Of a stretch of DNA of 64,000 nucleotides, positions 20,465-33,736 are shown in pieces; the stretch's first letter is position 1; each line of letters begins with the position of its first letter. The DNA is from Hibiscus mutabilis (lineage: Eukaryota; Streptophyta; Magnoliopsida; Malvales; Malvaceae). A model generated the notes under the pieces. That model worked only from the letters and a program-made list of their open reading frames with translations, was not told where the DNA came from and did no database searches. The stretch covers positions 55,599,741 through 55,663,740 of the forward strand of contig CM033714.1 in the NCBI GenBank assembly GCA_019671005.1, given 5' to 3'. The position numbers and the translations under genes are program-made.

Positions 20465-21645
20465 CAAAATTTGACCTGATGGAAATAAATGCGAAAACTT
20501 TTTCATCATGTCCGCCTTAATCTCCCACGTGGCATCCTCAACTCTACAATGTCGTCACAACACCTTTACAAACTCGATCGTCTTGCGATGAAGAACCTTA
20601 CTACTCAAATCAAGGATCTCAACAGGTTCCTCTTCATAAGAAAAAATCAATTGCAACTCAATGTCCTTCACTGGCATAACATGCGATGGATCTGAACGAG
20701 ACTTCCGCAACATCTACACATGAAACACGTCATGAATCTTCTCCAACATAGGAGGCAACCTCAAACGATAAGCCACATGACCTACATGCTCCACAATCTC
20801 ATACAGTCTAATGAACCTCAAACTAAGCTTACCCTTACATCCGAACTGCATCACCTTTTTCCAATGTGACACCATTAAAAACACACGATCACCAAAAACA
20901 TATTCAATCTCCCTACGCTTCAAATTCGTGTAGGATTTCTAACGATCTGAGGCTGCTTTCAAATAATCACAAACAAGCTTCACTTTCTCATCCATGTCTT
21001 TCAACACATCCAGCATAGAAACATGTTTTTCCCCAACCTCTACGCAACACAAAGGCGTACCACACTTCCTGCCATACATGACTTCATATGGTGCTATTTG
21101 TATACTAGCCTGATAACTATTGTTATAGACAAACTCCACCAAAGGAAATTGTTTCTCCCAAGTCCCTTGGAACTCAATGATGCAACACCTCAACATATCC
21201 TCCAAGACTTGGATCACGCGTTCATATTGACCATTCGTTTAAGGATGATACGAAGTACTGAAATTCAACCGTGTACCCAAAGCCCGATGCAAACACTCCC
21301 AAAACCTCGCTGTAAATCATGGATCTCTATCCGAAACTATAGACTTAAGCAACCCGTGCAACACACGCTCTCAACAATATACAACTCCATCAACTTATCC
21401 AAGGTATACACGGTATGCACGGGCACAAAATATGCACACTTCGTAAACTGATCAACAATCACCCAAATGGAATCCTTATTGGTTGGTGTCAATGGCAACC
21501 CAAACACAAAATCTGTGGTTATTCTCTCTCACTTCTATTTCAGTATCCTCAACGGTTGCAACAACCTAGAAGGAAACTGATGCTCAACCTTAACATGCTA
21601 ACATACCATGCATCTTGCTCGACTATAAGAGTGCTTGGAAAAAGG
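20465..21645 (-). pseudogene. Integrase and chromodomain of element C
   Basis: In minus order are: a broken zinc-binding tail (HVKVEHQFPSRLLQP, near 21590); the catalytic core with DQFTKCAYFVPV (first Asp, near 21450), VSDRDP (second Asp, near 21330) and GQYERVIQ (Glu, near 21225); then EKQFPLVEFVYNNSYQAS and YGRKCGTPL; then the GPY/F-type part (FGDRVFLMVSHWKKV, LSLRFIRLYEI). A chromodomain-like tail follows (YEEEPVEILD, then TWEIKADMM). At least two frameshifts and four stops are present. The D,D,E residues are all still readable, but the gene is dead. Confidence 0.85.
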
Positions 21646-21654
21646 GGTACAAAA

Positions 21655-22697
21655 TGTATTGGAAATGTATAAAGTAGTGCCAATATTTAGTCTTTTGTGT
21701 GCAAGTATACACGGTCGGCAAGTAAAACAGCAGTAAGCTAGTTATTGATCCCATAGGGATTGGCCAAGAGTTTGATTACCTTGCTTGTTTACTTGTCAAA
21801 GGAAAAGTGTTGTTGGCTTGAAGTTGGTTTTGAAAACAGTTTAAAAGAAAAGAAATAAAAATAAAACAGCGTTGGAAAGGAAAGTGATTAAAATGAATGA
21901 TGAGCATTGGCAAGGGATGCTTGATTTTCACGCTATGCATGCCATGCCAGCCTTTAATGCCTTGGCATCATTTAACGAGCATATTCAAAATTAACACTGC
22001 CTCTCTCGATGGTCAATGCCCTAAATTAACCATGTAAAAACCCCTATATCTTTATAGTGATGTTTTTTCATAAATCAATTTGATTAAGTCCCAACCTATA
22101 ATCCTAAGGGGACGATTCACTTCAGAAGTAAGCTCATCTACTTGAACATCTTCTTTCGAAGCATCTCGCCTTAGTATCTGGCAATAGATCGTTGTCCCCT
22201 AAGTCTATTAAGATATTAAGGTTCAATAAGCCAACAATGCCAGCTCTTGCTTGGCATAGTTTTGATAAAACATTGTAGAACATGCCAGATAAGGAAAACA
22301 ATGCCGAAGCATTTTCATTATTAAAAACTAAACATAAAAATAACGTTCAACGCAAACATCCCCCACCAATTATTAAATTAGTTCATGGTGAGGGTATCAA
22401 CCAAAAAACCTTCAATGTTTTGCAAACACATCATAATTTAAAAGAAAATAAAAACAACTAAACAAAGAGAATAGGCGAGAAGGGGTCTCTCGATGCAACC
22501 CTTCAAGGTATAGGCTATCATCAAGATGGTCGAACCACGTCTCCTTGGTACAGCCGGTCACCGATGGATGTTTCAAACTTTCAATCTCCCTCAATTGCTC
22601 GCTTGATCGTTCTTTAAATAGGCGTGCAAGGAAGACCTAGGATAAGCTCTTAAGTTTTAATTTTGAATGCTCAAGGGATAAGGGAAGTTATTATCTT
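21655..22697 (-). repeat. El3 3' LTR, first part
   Basis: It begins TGTATTGGAAATG on the plus strand and, as in Ath1, soon shows GTGCAAGTATACACG and 'agggattgg'. The word ATGCC-NN-GGCAT (21957-21969) and its half-sites recur. Its last five bases, ATCTT (22693-22697), are the duplicated target of the solo LTR that follows. Confidence 0.75.
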
Positions 22698-24188
22698 TGT
22701 AACACACTCAACCCGGTTTAGAAGAAAACTAGAATTGAAGTTGTTACCAATAACGCATACTAAGTTTCAATTGACTAAAAACTAAAAACTTCCTGAACAA
22801 ATTAAGATAGGTTAACAAAAACTTTATTTTAATTCAACAGATTATACTAAGCTCCTTCATACTTCAAATCTTTATTCATACATAAGAACATAGTTCGAAT
22901 GAAGATAACAATGAAACATCATACTTTCATATTAACTACCATTTTAGATTGGTATTTAAGTAATCAACAATTTTCTAAGGATAACTTCCTTTTCAAGAAC
23001 CGTGTTTTAATTTAAGATTTGTTAATTCAAGTCCAAACATTGTCAAATTATCTTAATCTAATTTATAGCAAGCTTCAAACTTCTTATAGACTACTAGTTA
23101 ACTATCAAACAAATCGTTTCTTTACCTTGTTCAAGCATTCTTATATTTGATCCATAACACATGACAATAGGTTTATCATATTCAAGCTTTTATAAACTTA
23201 ACCAGTAATTAACAAACAATCCAAATATTTTTATATCATACATAACTTACATCACAAGCAAGGTGATCATCCATTCGACATGTCAAACTTATATGATCAA
23301 ATTACCAAGTTCTTACTTCCAAACAACTACTAGATTACTCAGTATTAGCTATGATCAATGTTTTCAAATTAACTTAAACTAAACCTTTAATTATCTTGAA
23401 ATTCAATAGCAATTTAAATCTGAGTTGGATTAGTCACATTTCATTTGAAAGTGAATCTTAGTAACTTAAACATCAAATAGCTCATTAGTTCCTATTAGCC
23501 TACTAATTATATCAGAATCACCAATTACTAGATTAATAGTTCCCAAATTAACCATGATAAGGATTTTTCAATATACATAGCATACAAGTGATCACTCCAA
23601 AGCAATCAAGAATTTAAACTCATTCATAAGTTTCATATACTATTTATTTACCTCTATCATGCATTCACATTCTTAATTCATTTTTTTTGCCATTATTCAA
23701 CCATGAATTAGCTACATAAGCTTAACCAATATATTAGTTAGGCCATTTACAAAATAGAATCCATGATACAACAATATCATTGTAAATTATAACTATGCTA
23801 ATACAAATGTAGTATGCCACCATTATAGGTGTTTTGAGGTAAACTTAAACAATCTACAAAGTCTTTATGGTGTGACTTGCAACTTTTCAAAATGAACGAC
23901 TCAAGGAAAATCATACAACTTGCATATGCATGAAAATGAATGCATTATGCTTATATAGCCTAAGTGAGGTAGTGACATCAAAATATCAAAGCATAATGCC
24001 TACGATATTGAATGGAAATTCAAAGAATACAAGCATAGGTTAGCCTTTGATTCTTATATTTTAATCTTAACTTAACAAGCTTTATTTATAGGAGGCTTTA
24101 TTGGGCTCATGTTCTTTCAAAACTTTACTGAATATCTTTCAAGGTTTTTAACTGAGTTTCAATTCAAAGCTTATTACCTCTCATATTA

Positions 24189-24213
24189 GGTATGTATATA
24201 TATATATATATGT
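24189..24213. repeat. AT microsatellite
   Basis: A run of TA dinucleotides flanked by TATG and TGTA inside solo LTR D. Confidence 0.85.
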
Positions 24214-25528
24214 ACCTTGAGTGAAATTCTTATTATAGACGAGCATTGTTTCATGTCCTTATTAACATTGCCACCGAGGAATATTTCATAGTACATCACA
24301 AGTTCAACCCTTTTGTCATTCAAACAATGATGTATTAAATGTTCATAGTTCATTTCAAACCTTAGTGTCTGTGTTCAAATCTTTTAAATCATTTGCCTTG
24401 GATCACATTTGGATATGAGTAGCATTGGTCTGTGTTTGACCGTATTGGTCCGTGTTACACGTAGCTCAAAGCACAATGGCTAGTGTTTAAACATAACAAT
24501 CCTAACTTCTCAACTATCCAACCAAACTTTCGCCAATCTCCTTATCATCTCCCCCGTTACTTCCTACTATCGCCAATATATCACATATATAAAGGGTCAT
24601 CACCTGAGTCGTAGCTCATGGACCGTAGTCCCTGAAATATGCCTTTGCACTATGCCGAATTGGACTTCCATTACTTAGGCAACTTACATATTTTATACTT
24701 TGACATTAGGAGGGTATCTTATGTTACAAATAAACTTATTTGCTTATTTTCTTAAGATCTTATAATATAAGATGAGCCTTTAGTTCCTTAAGGCTTTAGA
24801 ATTCAAGAACTTTTAACATTGGAGTTCAATTCCTTTATTAAAATCTTATGGCATTATAGATAAGAAGATAGCTTCAAGCTTTAATCAGAGATAGCTTATC
24901 TTCACTTTCATATATCATAACATAACAAAGTAAAAATGCATATGAAATGCGACATTAAAAAAAGACTTACAGAGATGCTATGCCATGAATGTATGTTTTC
25001 CTCCCAATGTGCTCTACTTGAACTTTATGCAAAAATGTATACATTTTAAACATAATAATCAATTAAACAAAGATTAGGAGGACACCTTATCATCCCTAAT
25101 GCATAACTACACTCACCTCTTATCATGAAGTTATGAGATACATGAATCCACAATTACCCCTAGCTTCCAAGTACACCTTCTCCTACTCTTCCACAACATG
25201 ACTTGTACCTCAAACATAAATAGCAAACCATTTTAAGCATTAGAGTCCCTTTCAAATTTCACTGATCAAATAAGCTTGCTAACAAGCATAAAACACTCTT
25301 CTATAATTCTCCTCAAGCTTACTATATGTATTTAAATCCAATATTAGCTTTCTTACTCGAATTATCATTTTATATAGGAAACAATCTTAGCATTGTACAT
25401 AATCTATGTTCAGTGCACACAATATTACAAACCACAAGGTTGTAATTCATGTTCCATATTTTACTTAATCCTGACTCAACCATTAGCAATACATAATTCT
25501 CATTTTCTTTTATGCTTTATCATAGCTA

Positions 25529-25576
<48 letters not shown>

Positions 25577-25577
25577 C
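25529..25577. repeat. (AC)n(AT)n compound microsatellite
   Basis: About eleven AC units pass directly into about twelve AT units. A 70-codon open frame across it (ending in Thr-His and Tyr-Ile runs) is an artefact. Confidence 0.9.
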
Positions 25578-25934
25578 TTCACTTAGTAAGTTTAGAACAT
25601 CTTAATATCACTTAACACATTTTAAAGCTGCATCACCATTATCAAGACTGTTTTAAGTAATACACTGCACTGCATTCACTTAATTAATAAAAACATCATA
25701 GCATTGTACTTTAAAATTGCATATCAATGCACATCATATTGCTCAAATTACAAAACTGCATGTATCTAACATCACAAATCTATATTATAAACTATTTTTA
25801 TGCATTTCGCATTTCTTAAACAGTTTTAAGATTTAGAAAACTGCATTCATATAACATACTACATTTTAAGACAATATTCTGCGCACAAGATATACATTCT
25901 GCATTCATTACTCAATTACAATTTTTCTCACTAT

Positions 25935-26650
25935 TCATACTCAAATCAGTCCAATCATCACATATACACATACATATACTCAAAACAGTCCACAATTATC
26001 ACATATACACATACATATACTCAAAACAGTCCACATGTTTTCATTTACACTCAAAACAGTCCAATTATCACATCTACACATACATATAAATTAAATCAGT
26101 CCCTAATGTACTCATATATGTTCAGAACAGCCCTTTGCACTTGCATACACATGTACCTAAATCAAAACAGTCCTTACTGTATTCATATATGTTCAAAATA
26201 GCCCACTATTGTTCATATACATGCAGAACAGTCCCATTTTCTTATACACACAAATACATACTCAAAACAGTCCTCTATTGTTCATATACATGCCTAATCA
26301 ATCCATTATACCTACATACATATTACGTACATCAAAACAGTCCCCAATACATTTATTTTCATGCAGAACTGTCCCTAACGTACATATATCCCCATTTACC
26401 TTACAAAACAATTCACCAACTCTTATATCACTGCAAAACAGCCCCTATAGAAGCTAGTCAGTCTTTATTAATACCAAAAAAGTCCACTAAAGTTCCTAAA
26501 ACATGCAAAATAGGGAAAATCCAATTATATACATATGTACACACCAAAACAGCCCCTTTACATGCTTATATATAATCAAAACAGGGCAATCATAATTATA
26601 CACATATATATGCACACCAAAACAGCCCTTTAATTAAATACAAAACAATC
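25935..26650. repeat. Degenerate minisatellite with a CAAAACAGTCC core
   Basis: About twenty units of roughly 31-43 bp each carry a core CAAAACAGTCC or CAAAACAGCCC, followed by an AT-rich, ACATATACATAC-like spacer. The core is conserved better than the spacer, unlike a simple decaying tandem repeat. The same core occurs singly in LTR-B (for example near 13625). Confidence 0.75.
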
Positions 26651-27454
26651 AATATGACTAGATTCGACTTTAACACGACTATACCATCCAACCATGATCC
26701 ATTCAGCAATTTAATCTATCTCAACAATTCCAATTCTTAGTATTAAGCAACCTAGCATCTTAAGTTTCACTTGAGATTTCGTATGAGCATAGCAATTTGA
26801 CATGTAGATTATTCGAAACAATCAAGAGGGTTTCCAGCATAGTTTTGGTTTTTCCACTAATTCTTATAGTTACATAACCAGATTCAATTGTACTACAAAG
26901 ATTACAAAACTTAGAAATTTCATTGTATGCACTATCGAATGAACCAATCAAATTTCTAAAATCATTCAACCAAATTTCACAAATTAAGCTTAGGTAAGAG
27001 GAAATGAAAGTAATTCACCTTTCTCCTTAAGATTTCTGAGTTGGTCTCCTAAAATTGAGCTAGATTAAAGCTTCTACTTCCAATTCCATGACCATAGCTC
27101 AAGCTCTCTCTCTATCTCCTCAAGGTTCGGCCATGAGGAAGAGAAGGAAGAAGATGAAATTGATTTCATCATTCCTTATCCAAATATTGAGAATCTCCCT
27201 CTCCCATTACACTTGCCATAATCTTTGCTTGACACATGTGCAAGCCATTCACTCATTTATTATTTAACATGCAATATTGAAAATTTACAAAGCATTCGAT
27301 TTAACCCCCTTTTTAATTAGTCATTCAAGTTTCCTTTATTTCAATTTAAATCCTAAATCACTTAATTAATCTAATGGATGGTAATTCTATAGTAATTTAA
27401 CTTGTGATTTATTGTAGCATGCTCCTAGACCAATATTTGGGATATTACAATCTT

Positions 27455-27949
27455 ATCCAAAGTTTGAATGTGAGCTGATCAGTTTAGGACTGACTTTATC
27501 TGCCGTCATTGCTCCGCCAACCAAGCTTGGCATCATTTTGCCAACCAAGCTGGGCACTATTTTTTGCTATTTTTTCAGAGTTTGATCCAATTGCTATTTT
27601 CTCACAGCCTGATCTAGTCTTATTTTCTCGGGTTCAAAAGCTACTTGGCCAGGCATCAAATTTCTCTTCTCTGATAACCAGTGCTTTGGCAATGTTTGGT
27701 CCATCTGTGCCAACAACATCTCCACATTTTCTCTGGCAATCCTTCCTGCACTGCCTTGCTCTGCCCTGCCAGTTGCTATGCCAAGCTTGCAATATTGCCA
27801 AGAAAACAACCCTTCATGCTGGCATAGACACAAATCTTCAATCCTTGTGTAAATGCATGAATTTAACAACTAAAAGCAACTAAATGTACTAAAAAAAAAG
27901 CAAAGGCATTGTAAAATAGGCTTAAAATAGTACTTTTGAGCATGTAACA
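27455..27949 (-). repeat. El3 3' LTR, second part
   Basis: It resumes after the duplicated ATCTT and ends GAGCATGTAACA at 27949, aligning with the ...GTACTTTTGAACACTTATCA end of the Ath1 LTR. It contains AAGCTTGGCA and TTGGCA half-words (27520-27545, 27780-27800). Confidence 0.8.
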
Positions 27950-27985
27950 CTCCCCCAAACCTAGCTCATTGCTTGTCCTCAACTA
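27950..27985 (-). promoter_or_regulatory. Polypurine tract module 1 of El3
   Basis: Plus-strand CTCCCCCAAAC followed by CATTGCTTGTCCTCAAC, the same layout as in Ath1 and Ath2, directly at the LTR edge. Confidence 0.75.
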
Positions 27986-28916
27986 ATGCAAGTAAAAATA
28001 AAAAATTGTGAAAATAGTACCTCGACAAAATTTTGGTTGGAATGCCAACAAGTGCTAACAAGCAGAATTTGGCATTATTTTTGTCCTCAGGTATCTCAGT
28101 GCAATAATGCCAAGTAGGTAGTAAATTCAGGTGCAACAATATAACTCTAGTCTAAGATCATGAAGAGTGCACGATGTGTAGGTAATATGCATCAAGAATC
28201 CTTTTACTCCCTTAGTCCAATTTACTACCTAAACTCAGAATTGCATTTCATTTTTTTCTCTCTGCCAAGGTTTTCTGCTAGTATTAATTTAAACTTGCTT
28301 CGTGACATTGTTTGGTGTGAGAAATAAGATGGAGCAAACCATAAACCACCACATTAATCCAAATATCACTAGGCTTTTACTCTTCAACTCATACCCTAAA
28401 GTTTTTGACTTGAGCACTAAGAGGGAGCAAACCACGAAGCTCCAAGTAACTTATTATCTCTAGGCAGAGGAGAGTTCTATTTTCTTTTACTTGTCTTGGC
28501 AAAACATTGTTGCCTTATTAGTTTCTTTTTACCCTGACATGATTTCTTCTTTCTCTTTTTTTAGCTTAGTTTCTACAGTTCTAAATTTGTTTGGGAACTA
28601 GATGCATACTACGTGTTAAGTGAAAGTTCAATTCCCTAAACTAGAGATCAATTGCCAAGCAGACCTGGCATTACTATTATGCTGGCATAAACAACTAAAG
28701 ATTTAAAATTTCTTCATCGGATAGACTATTCTAGATCAAATTAAACTTGCCAAACAAAGTGTTAACAGTCTTCAAAATTAAATCGAGGCAAAATTTTCTT
28801 TCTTTTTTAGTGGTTCGGTATGCATGACGTTAACCTAATCTATATGGCATACATTGCATGGCAAGAAAAATGTAAACATGAATGCATGGCATGGCATAAA
28901 CGTGAGGCAACGCATA
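27986..28916. other. El3 3' non-coding region
   Basis: I see no gene. The stretch has many TGCCAAG and TTGGCA half-words (for example at 28040-28110 and 28640-28690). It corresponds in position to the Ath1 region with the stem-loop array, but the CTAGAG hairpins are not present. Confidence 0.5.
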
Positions 28917-28950
28917 CCCCCAAACCAAAGATGTGCATTGTCCTCAATGC
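28917..28950 (-). promoter_or_regulatory. Second polypurine-tract module of El3
   Basis: Plus-strand CCCCCAAACC followed by CATTGTCCTCAATGC, about 0.97 kb from the first module. It ends on the same CCTCAATGC as the second module of Ath1 and Ath2. Confidence 0.55.
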
Positions 28951-29081
28951 ATGGAAACAACACATATATTCAATTAACAAGAAAAAAATGCATGAACATG
29001 TGAAATGCAATGAAATGAAATGGAGAGGAGTTTAAGAAGAAGAAGACTCCCTTTTGGAGACTACTTCTCATGTGACACCGG

Positions 29082-29888
29082 TTTGTCTCTTTACAAAGGT
29101 CCCACGATTAGGGGCCATTCTTTTCCTTCTTTTCATGCTTGGCTTTGAGGCGGCAGTGGAAGCTCCAACATCTCAGAGAACTTCCTCCACGATCTTGGTA
29201 GGTTCTGACGCGGCAAGAGTAGCGGTAGCATCAGGTTGAGCAGGTTCAACAGGTGTTGTAGCAGGCTTTGTAGTAGACTTAGCTTTGGTAGACTTGGCTT
29301 TGGCTTCCTTTGATTCAACTAGGGATTCAGTACTAGTAGATTCAACTTGAACTGCAGATAACGTGATTGTGGCATTAGATGGGTTACAAGCTGATTAGGG
29401 ACCGGCTAGTATGGCATCATCGCTGGTAAAGATCTCGGCAGGGAAATCTGGGAAGTCTGGCAAGACACCTGGGGACAGTCCTTCAAGAGTCTCCTTGATA
29501 GCAACATCCCTTGCATGAACATAATGCCAGAGCTTGATATTTTGCTCCTCAACTTTCTTAAATTTTTGGCGGATGACCCCCTAGCGATGGTAGATCTGTG
29601 AGAGCAGTGCCACTGCATCAACTGGCATGGGAGCTGCACGCTCTACCTTCGGCACCTTTGCCTTTGGCATTGACACTTTTGCCTTTCCCTTACCTTTCTC
29701 TTTTGGCTTGGTGGCAGTGAGTTGTCTCCACATAGTAGTTGTGATTGTTGTTCCCTTGATCGTTTGGGCTTTATCTGTATCAAGCTTGGGCACACAATGT
29801 TGCATGCAAGTGTTAGAAATTAATAAAGGGAAGAACAAACTACCATTTCCTCTTTCAACACATTTATAGGTTTCTTCAATGATGATCC
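29082..29888 (-). pseudogene. Athila ORF3-like gene of El3, downstream part
   Basis: On the minus strand a reading frame of about 270 codons with only three stops runs from 29888 to 29082. It starts EETYKCVERGNGSLFFPLLI, which resembles the 'putative plant transposon protein' (Transposase_32-type) domain found in Athila ORF3/env-like genes. It then becomes Lys-rich (TATKPKEKGKGKAKVSMPKA) and ends in an Ala/Thr/Pro-rich tail (AKSTTKPATTPVEPAQPDAT). The first part of the gene continues beyond the nested solo LTR at 33737-33845. Function is not established for this family; the env-like label is historical. Confidence 0.6.
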
Positions 29889-32800
29889 TATAACACCCCA
29901 TCCCCGGGTTAGCCATAATCTGGTTTGGGAGCATTTTCGAAGTGAGAACAAAGCAAGAGATAGGTTACTTGTCGAACAAGTAACCTCGATATAGATGACT
30001 TGTGACGCAAGTAACCCAAACACAACAATACAAGACATATAAAACAAACATACTTAGCATAATTTTAAACATTAGGCATGTCGAATAGGGTACAAATTTA
30101 TTCATTTTCATTTTATTTCAAGCATGCATTTAGGTTACTACTTTTCATGCTTAATTAACAAACTTTATTACATAACAAATATGCATTCCATATTCTTTCA
30201 ATTAGCTTAGTTGCATCTCTAGATACTACTTATTTAACCAATCAACATGATCAATACAAGACATCCTCTATCATTTGAATAGCCATAGCATATACAAGAA
30301 TTGTTCATTTCATTTCATTTTATTTTCAAGTTATTCAATCAAGTGGCTTTCCTAGGCATCTTCAATTTCATGTAACTACATATGCATGTTCAATACATAC
30401 CTTAGGTTCAATTCAAGCATTGCCGAATCATACCAATGGCCATAAGAACAAATGCATGATCATACAATATTGGTCTATCATTCAAGTGACACTATAAACA
30501 AGTCACCACAACATTGAATTATTTACAAGATTTGCGCAACAACATACTTATATATACATATCAAGATAGTCATATATATATTCATAGTTCAAGGTATCAA
30601 AGTTGGTTACATGATAGGCCCAACAAGAACATTACATATACTAGTCATATATATACACCCAAAATGCATGTTCAAGGCTAACTATTACAAGTTCTAGTGC
30701 CACCAAACTAGGAGCATACAAAGCGTATGAAATCATACTTTCAAGCTTGCTTCAAAATGTTGCTTCGAGTTCAAGATATCTTCTTGAAAGTGTCTTTAAT
30801 CTGTTATGGGAAGAATGAAGACTGGAGTGGTAAGTACAAGTTATGTACTTAGTGAGGTAACACTAAGCTAACCAATTTCAAGTATACATATCCAAGTTTA
30901 CAAGTATTTCAAATAATCAAGATCATCACTACATGTCATATACTATTCGAATGTATGGGGTAAACATAGGCAAGCTTCACATATCACACATTCAACATAG
31001 CAACATCCATCATGTATACATGTCAAGCTATTCGAGTTATTGCTTAGAAGACAAGCAATCAAAAACACCAAGTACTAGGTAGATATTCTTGCACAATAAC
31101 ATGATCTATGCATTCCTTTCATGAGAAGTAACAAGTTATACAATCATTCATGTGTTATCTTTTAGGACAAGGATGTTCATTCAAGAATCTTACAAGTCAA
31201 GTAATGTTCACATCACACATCCAAGACAAACAATGTTCATTTCAAGTTATTAATTCATCTTGCAACACCCTTGGTATTTAGTTTAATAGATAATCAAATC
31301 TTCAACAATATGCACCGTAGTGCCAAAATGCACCGTAGTGCTAATATGAGCTCAAGATTCTAAGGCATGCCCTATATCTATCCAAACTAGCTACAAAGGT
31401 TGTTTGATTATCAATTTCATTCAAGCTTTATACAATTCATTAATCAAGACATGATTATGCCATTCAAAGGCCATGCCCTTAGGCTTTTGGAGTCTTAACT
31501 CCCAAGACAAGTTTATCCATGCCATTCGAATGGCATGAACACAAGGTGGTACCATTTCAAACAAGTCATGCATATCAATCACAAACACATTCATATGTAT
31601 GCAATGTGCGTACCTTATTCTCCAAACAAGCATGCCATTTCTTACCTTTGGCATAAGTAATGCAACATGACAAGCATTTCATTTCATTTGCTTGACAATA
31701 AAGTAAACAAGTAAAACATGGCATCAAACAAGTTGTCATTCATATCATTCTTCCTTTAATTAGCCAAATATATATTAAGTCATGTTACATGGCATTGTCA
31801 TTGAATTAACACAATTGCAGGATTGGTTAGGACCAAAGTCCTAACCCTAAGGAAGGTTACACTCACAATACTCCTAGCTAATCACTTGTCTTGTATCCAA
31901 ATCCCTTTGCCTCTTGCTTTGGGATGTTCACTCTTTTCTTCCTCTTCCGCAACTTGCTGCCCTTGGTCTAGCAAGCATAACACATACAATTCATCAAAAC
32001 ATGCACATAATGTTACACATATATAGCAATAATGTTACTACATTTGTACCTAACATTTAGCTACTGTTTTTATGCTTTCTTTTAAGCATTTCTTACTTGT
32101 TCATATCTATATTGTTATTACCTCATTTTAGGACATAAACTGAACATATTACAATGTCCCAAAACTGTTTTGGAAACAGTTTGCTTCTAGGTGCAAAAAC
32201 AGTCCCAAACTGTCCAGGACACTACTTCTGGCAGTTTGCACACTGTCCCTTTAAATGGTCATATCTTTTAATATGTATGTCATAATTTCTATTAGTTTAC
32301 ACCATTTGAAAGCTAACAAAATTTTCTTTATGACCGTATAAGGCTTTCATTTTACTTCTTAGCCAATTAATACAGTTTTTACTCAAAGACAGGGCATTTT
32401 GCTTTACTGGGCAGTTTGCACTGTCTCTAGTATTTCTACTCTACATTTCAGTACACAACCCAGAGTTTAGCTCTGTTTTCTCCTAGTGAATTTAGACATT
32501 CCAAGGTCTTTATGTCCATAATGATTTTTCAAAGTCATTGCCCAGAAGAGAACATTCTGGGCAGATTACACTAGGCTGCATTTTTAGTTCCTTATTTCAT
32601 TCTAGCAAAGTCCTAACATGACAATTTCATTCATGATCATGTTCATACATGTCTTGGCTATCATAATTTACCTAACAATGTTCTTAAAACAGGTCATAGC
32701 CATGTTAACCCTAGTTTAATCCATTTGATCACAATTACACTTCAATTCATCAACTAGGCAGTCCATTACCTAATTTATCTAGTTCAATTAGGTGTAGTCA

Positions 32801-33731
32801 CATTTTCCAGTAAGTTACCTATTCAATTCAATCTTATCTTTAACTAGTAACATGGTCAAAACAAAGTTCTAAGTTCATCTAACACGTTTGCTCAATTTTT
32901 ATAACCAAAACAGTTCCTAACAAGACTATTTTCTATCATGTTCATAATTCCCATATTTTCCAGCATTGGTTACTAACAATTTAGCTTGTTTAACACCTTA
33001 ATTACATTACCTAATCATGATCATGTTCAATTCATTAGTTCCATAGCTCAATTACATGTTCTAACAATTCAATTCAGTACCAAATTCACTAGTTTATTCA
33101 AAACAGTTCCTAATCGATATTATAGAACATGTATGACTAGTTTTCTTACCAATTCACTGTTTACACAATTCTAGCATAATACCTAGTGTTCATTCTCCAA
33201 ATTTACATAATCCTACAACAATTCAATCATCTAACAACATATTTAATAGTTAATTTCATCTACAATCATTAAAATAGCCCAAGTCAATAAGTATAGCTGC
33301 CTATTCGATTGAACAAGAATAGAATCATACTTACTTTGCTTCTAGCTTTAATGTCCTTACAAAATCCTATACATGCATCAATGGCTGATCTCTCAAACTC
33401 TCTCTCTCTCTCCCTAATTTACTTCTTCAATTCGGCAAATGAAAAGAATGGATGAAGATGATATCCATCTTAATGGATTTATGAAATGTCCAAAATGTCC
33501 TTTAATTAATCCTTACTCTTAACTTAATCAAGGGCATTAGGGGAATTAAAGAGTTTAGCATGCAATCATCCAATTTGCTATGCATTTCAATTTGGTCATT
33601 TTAAATTGGTCACTTATTTCATTCATTCTTCTAATTAAGTCCTTAATTGATTTTACTTAATTCAAGATTATTTAACTATTTAGGAATTCTAAATAGTGGT
33701 AACATGCTAAGCCCTATTTAGGGGTGTTAGA
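29889..33731 (-). repeat. Solo LTR of family E (3843 bp) with a near-perfect target duplication
   Basis: The plus strand runs from TATAACACCCCATCCCCGGG to TTAGGGGTGTTAGA, with GATCC before and AATCC after (29884-29888 and 33732-33736, one mismatch). It shares modules with LTR-B: the block around 31815-31885 (ggttaggacc...cactcacaatactcc) and the CAGTTTGCACTGTC motif near 32410. A perfect 18-base palindrome, ATGCCATTCGAATGGCAT, lies near 31507-31524. No gene is present in this 3.8-kb stretch. Confidence 0.8.
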
Positions 33732-33736
33732 AATCC

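Larger units (their letters stand above)
17491..21654 (-). mobile_element. Element C, chromovirus-like, 3' end only
   Basis: Minus order is integrase (from about 21640), chromodomain-like tail, purine tract and 3' LTR (20435-17491). The upstream part is missing: El3's LTR begins at 21655 in the middle of the integrase zinc-binding region, so the rest should lie beyond El3. TSD candidates cannot be paired within the window. Confidence 0.75.
22698..27449 (-). repeat. Solo LTR of family D (4752 bp) with perfect target duplication
   Basis: The plus strand runs from TGTAACACACTCAACCCGG to TTTGGGATATTACA, with ATCTT on both sides (22693-22697 and 27450-27454). On the minus strand the LTR begins TGTAATATCCC and ends GTGTGTTACA; its 3' end resembles LTR-B ends. 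There is no internal coding region, so it is a solo LTR left by recombination. It is unusually long and contains two microsatellites and a degenerate minisatellite. Nothing in it looks like a gene. Confidence 0.85.

Noticed and set aside
25393..25605. Open frame ending in Thr-His and Tyr-Ile runs
   Set aside because: Microsatellite translation.
26135..26575. Plus-strand 146-codon frame with repeated SYTC-type peptides
   Set aside because: By-product of the CAAAACAGTCC minisatellite; units vary in length and the frame is not maintained elsewhere.
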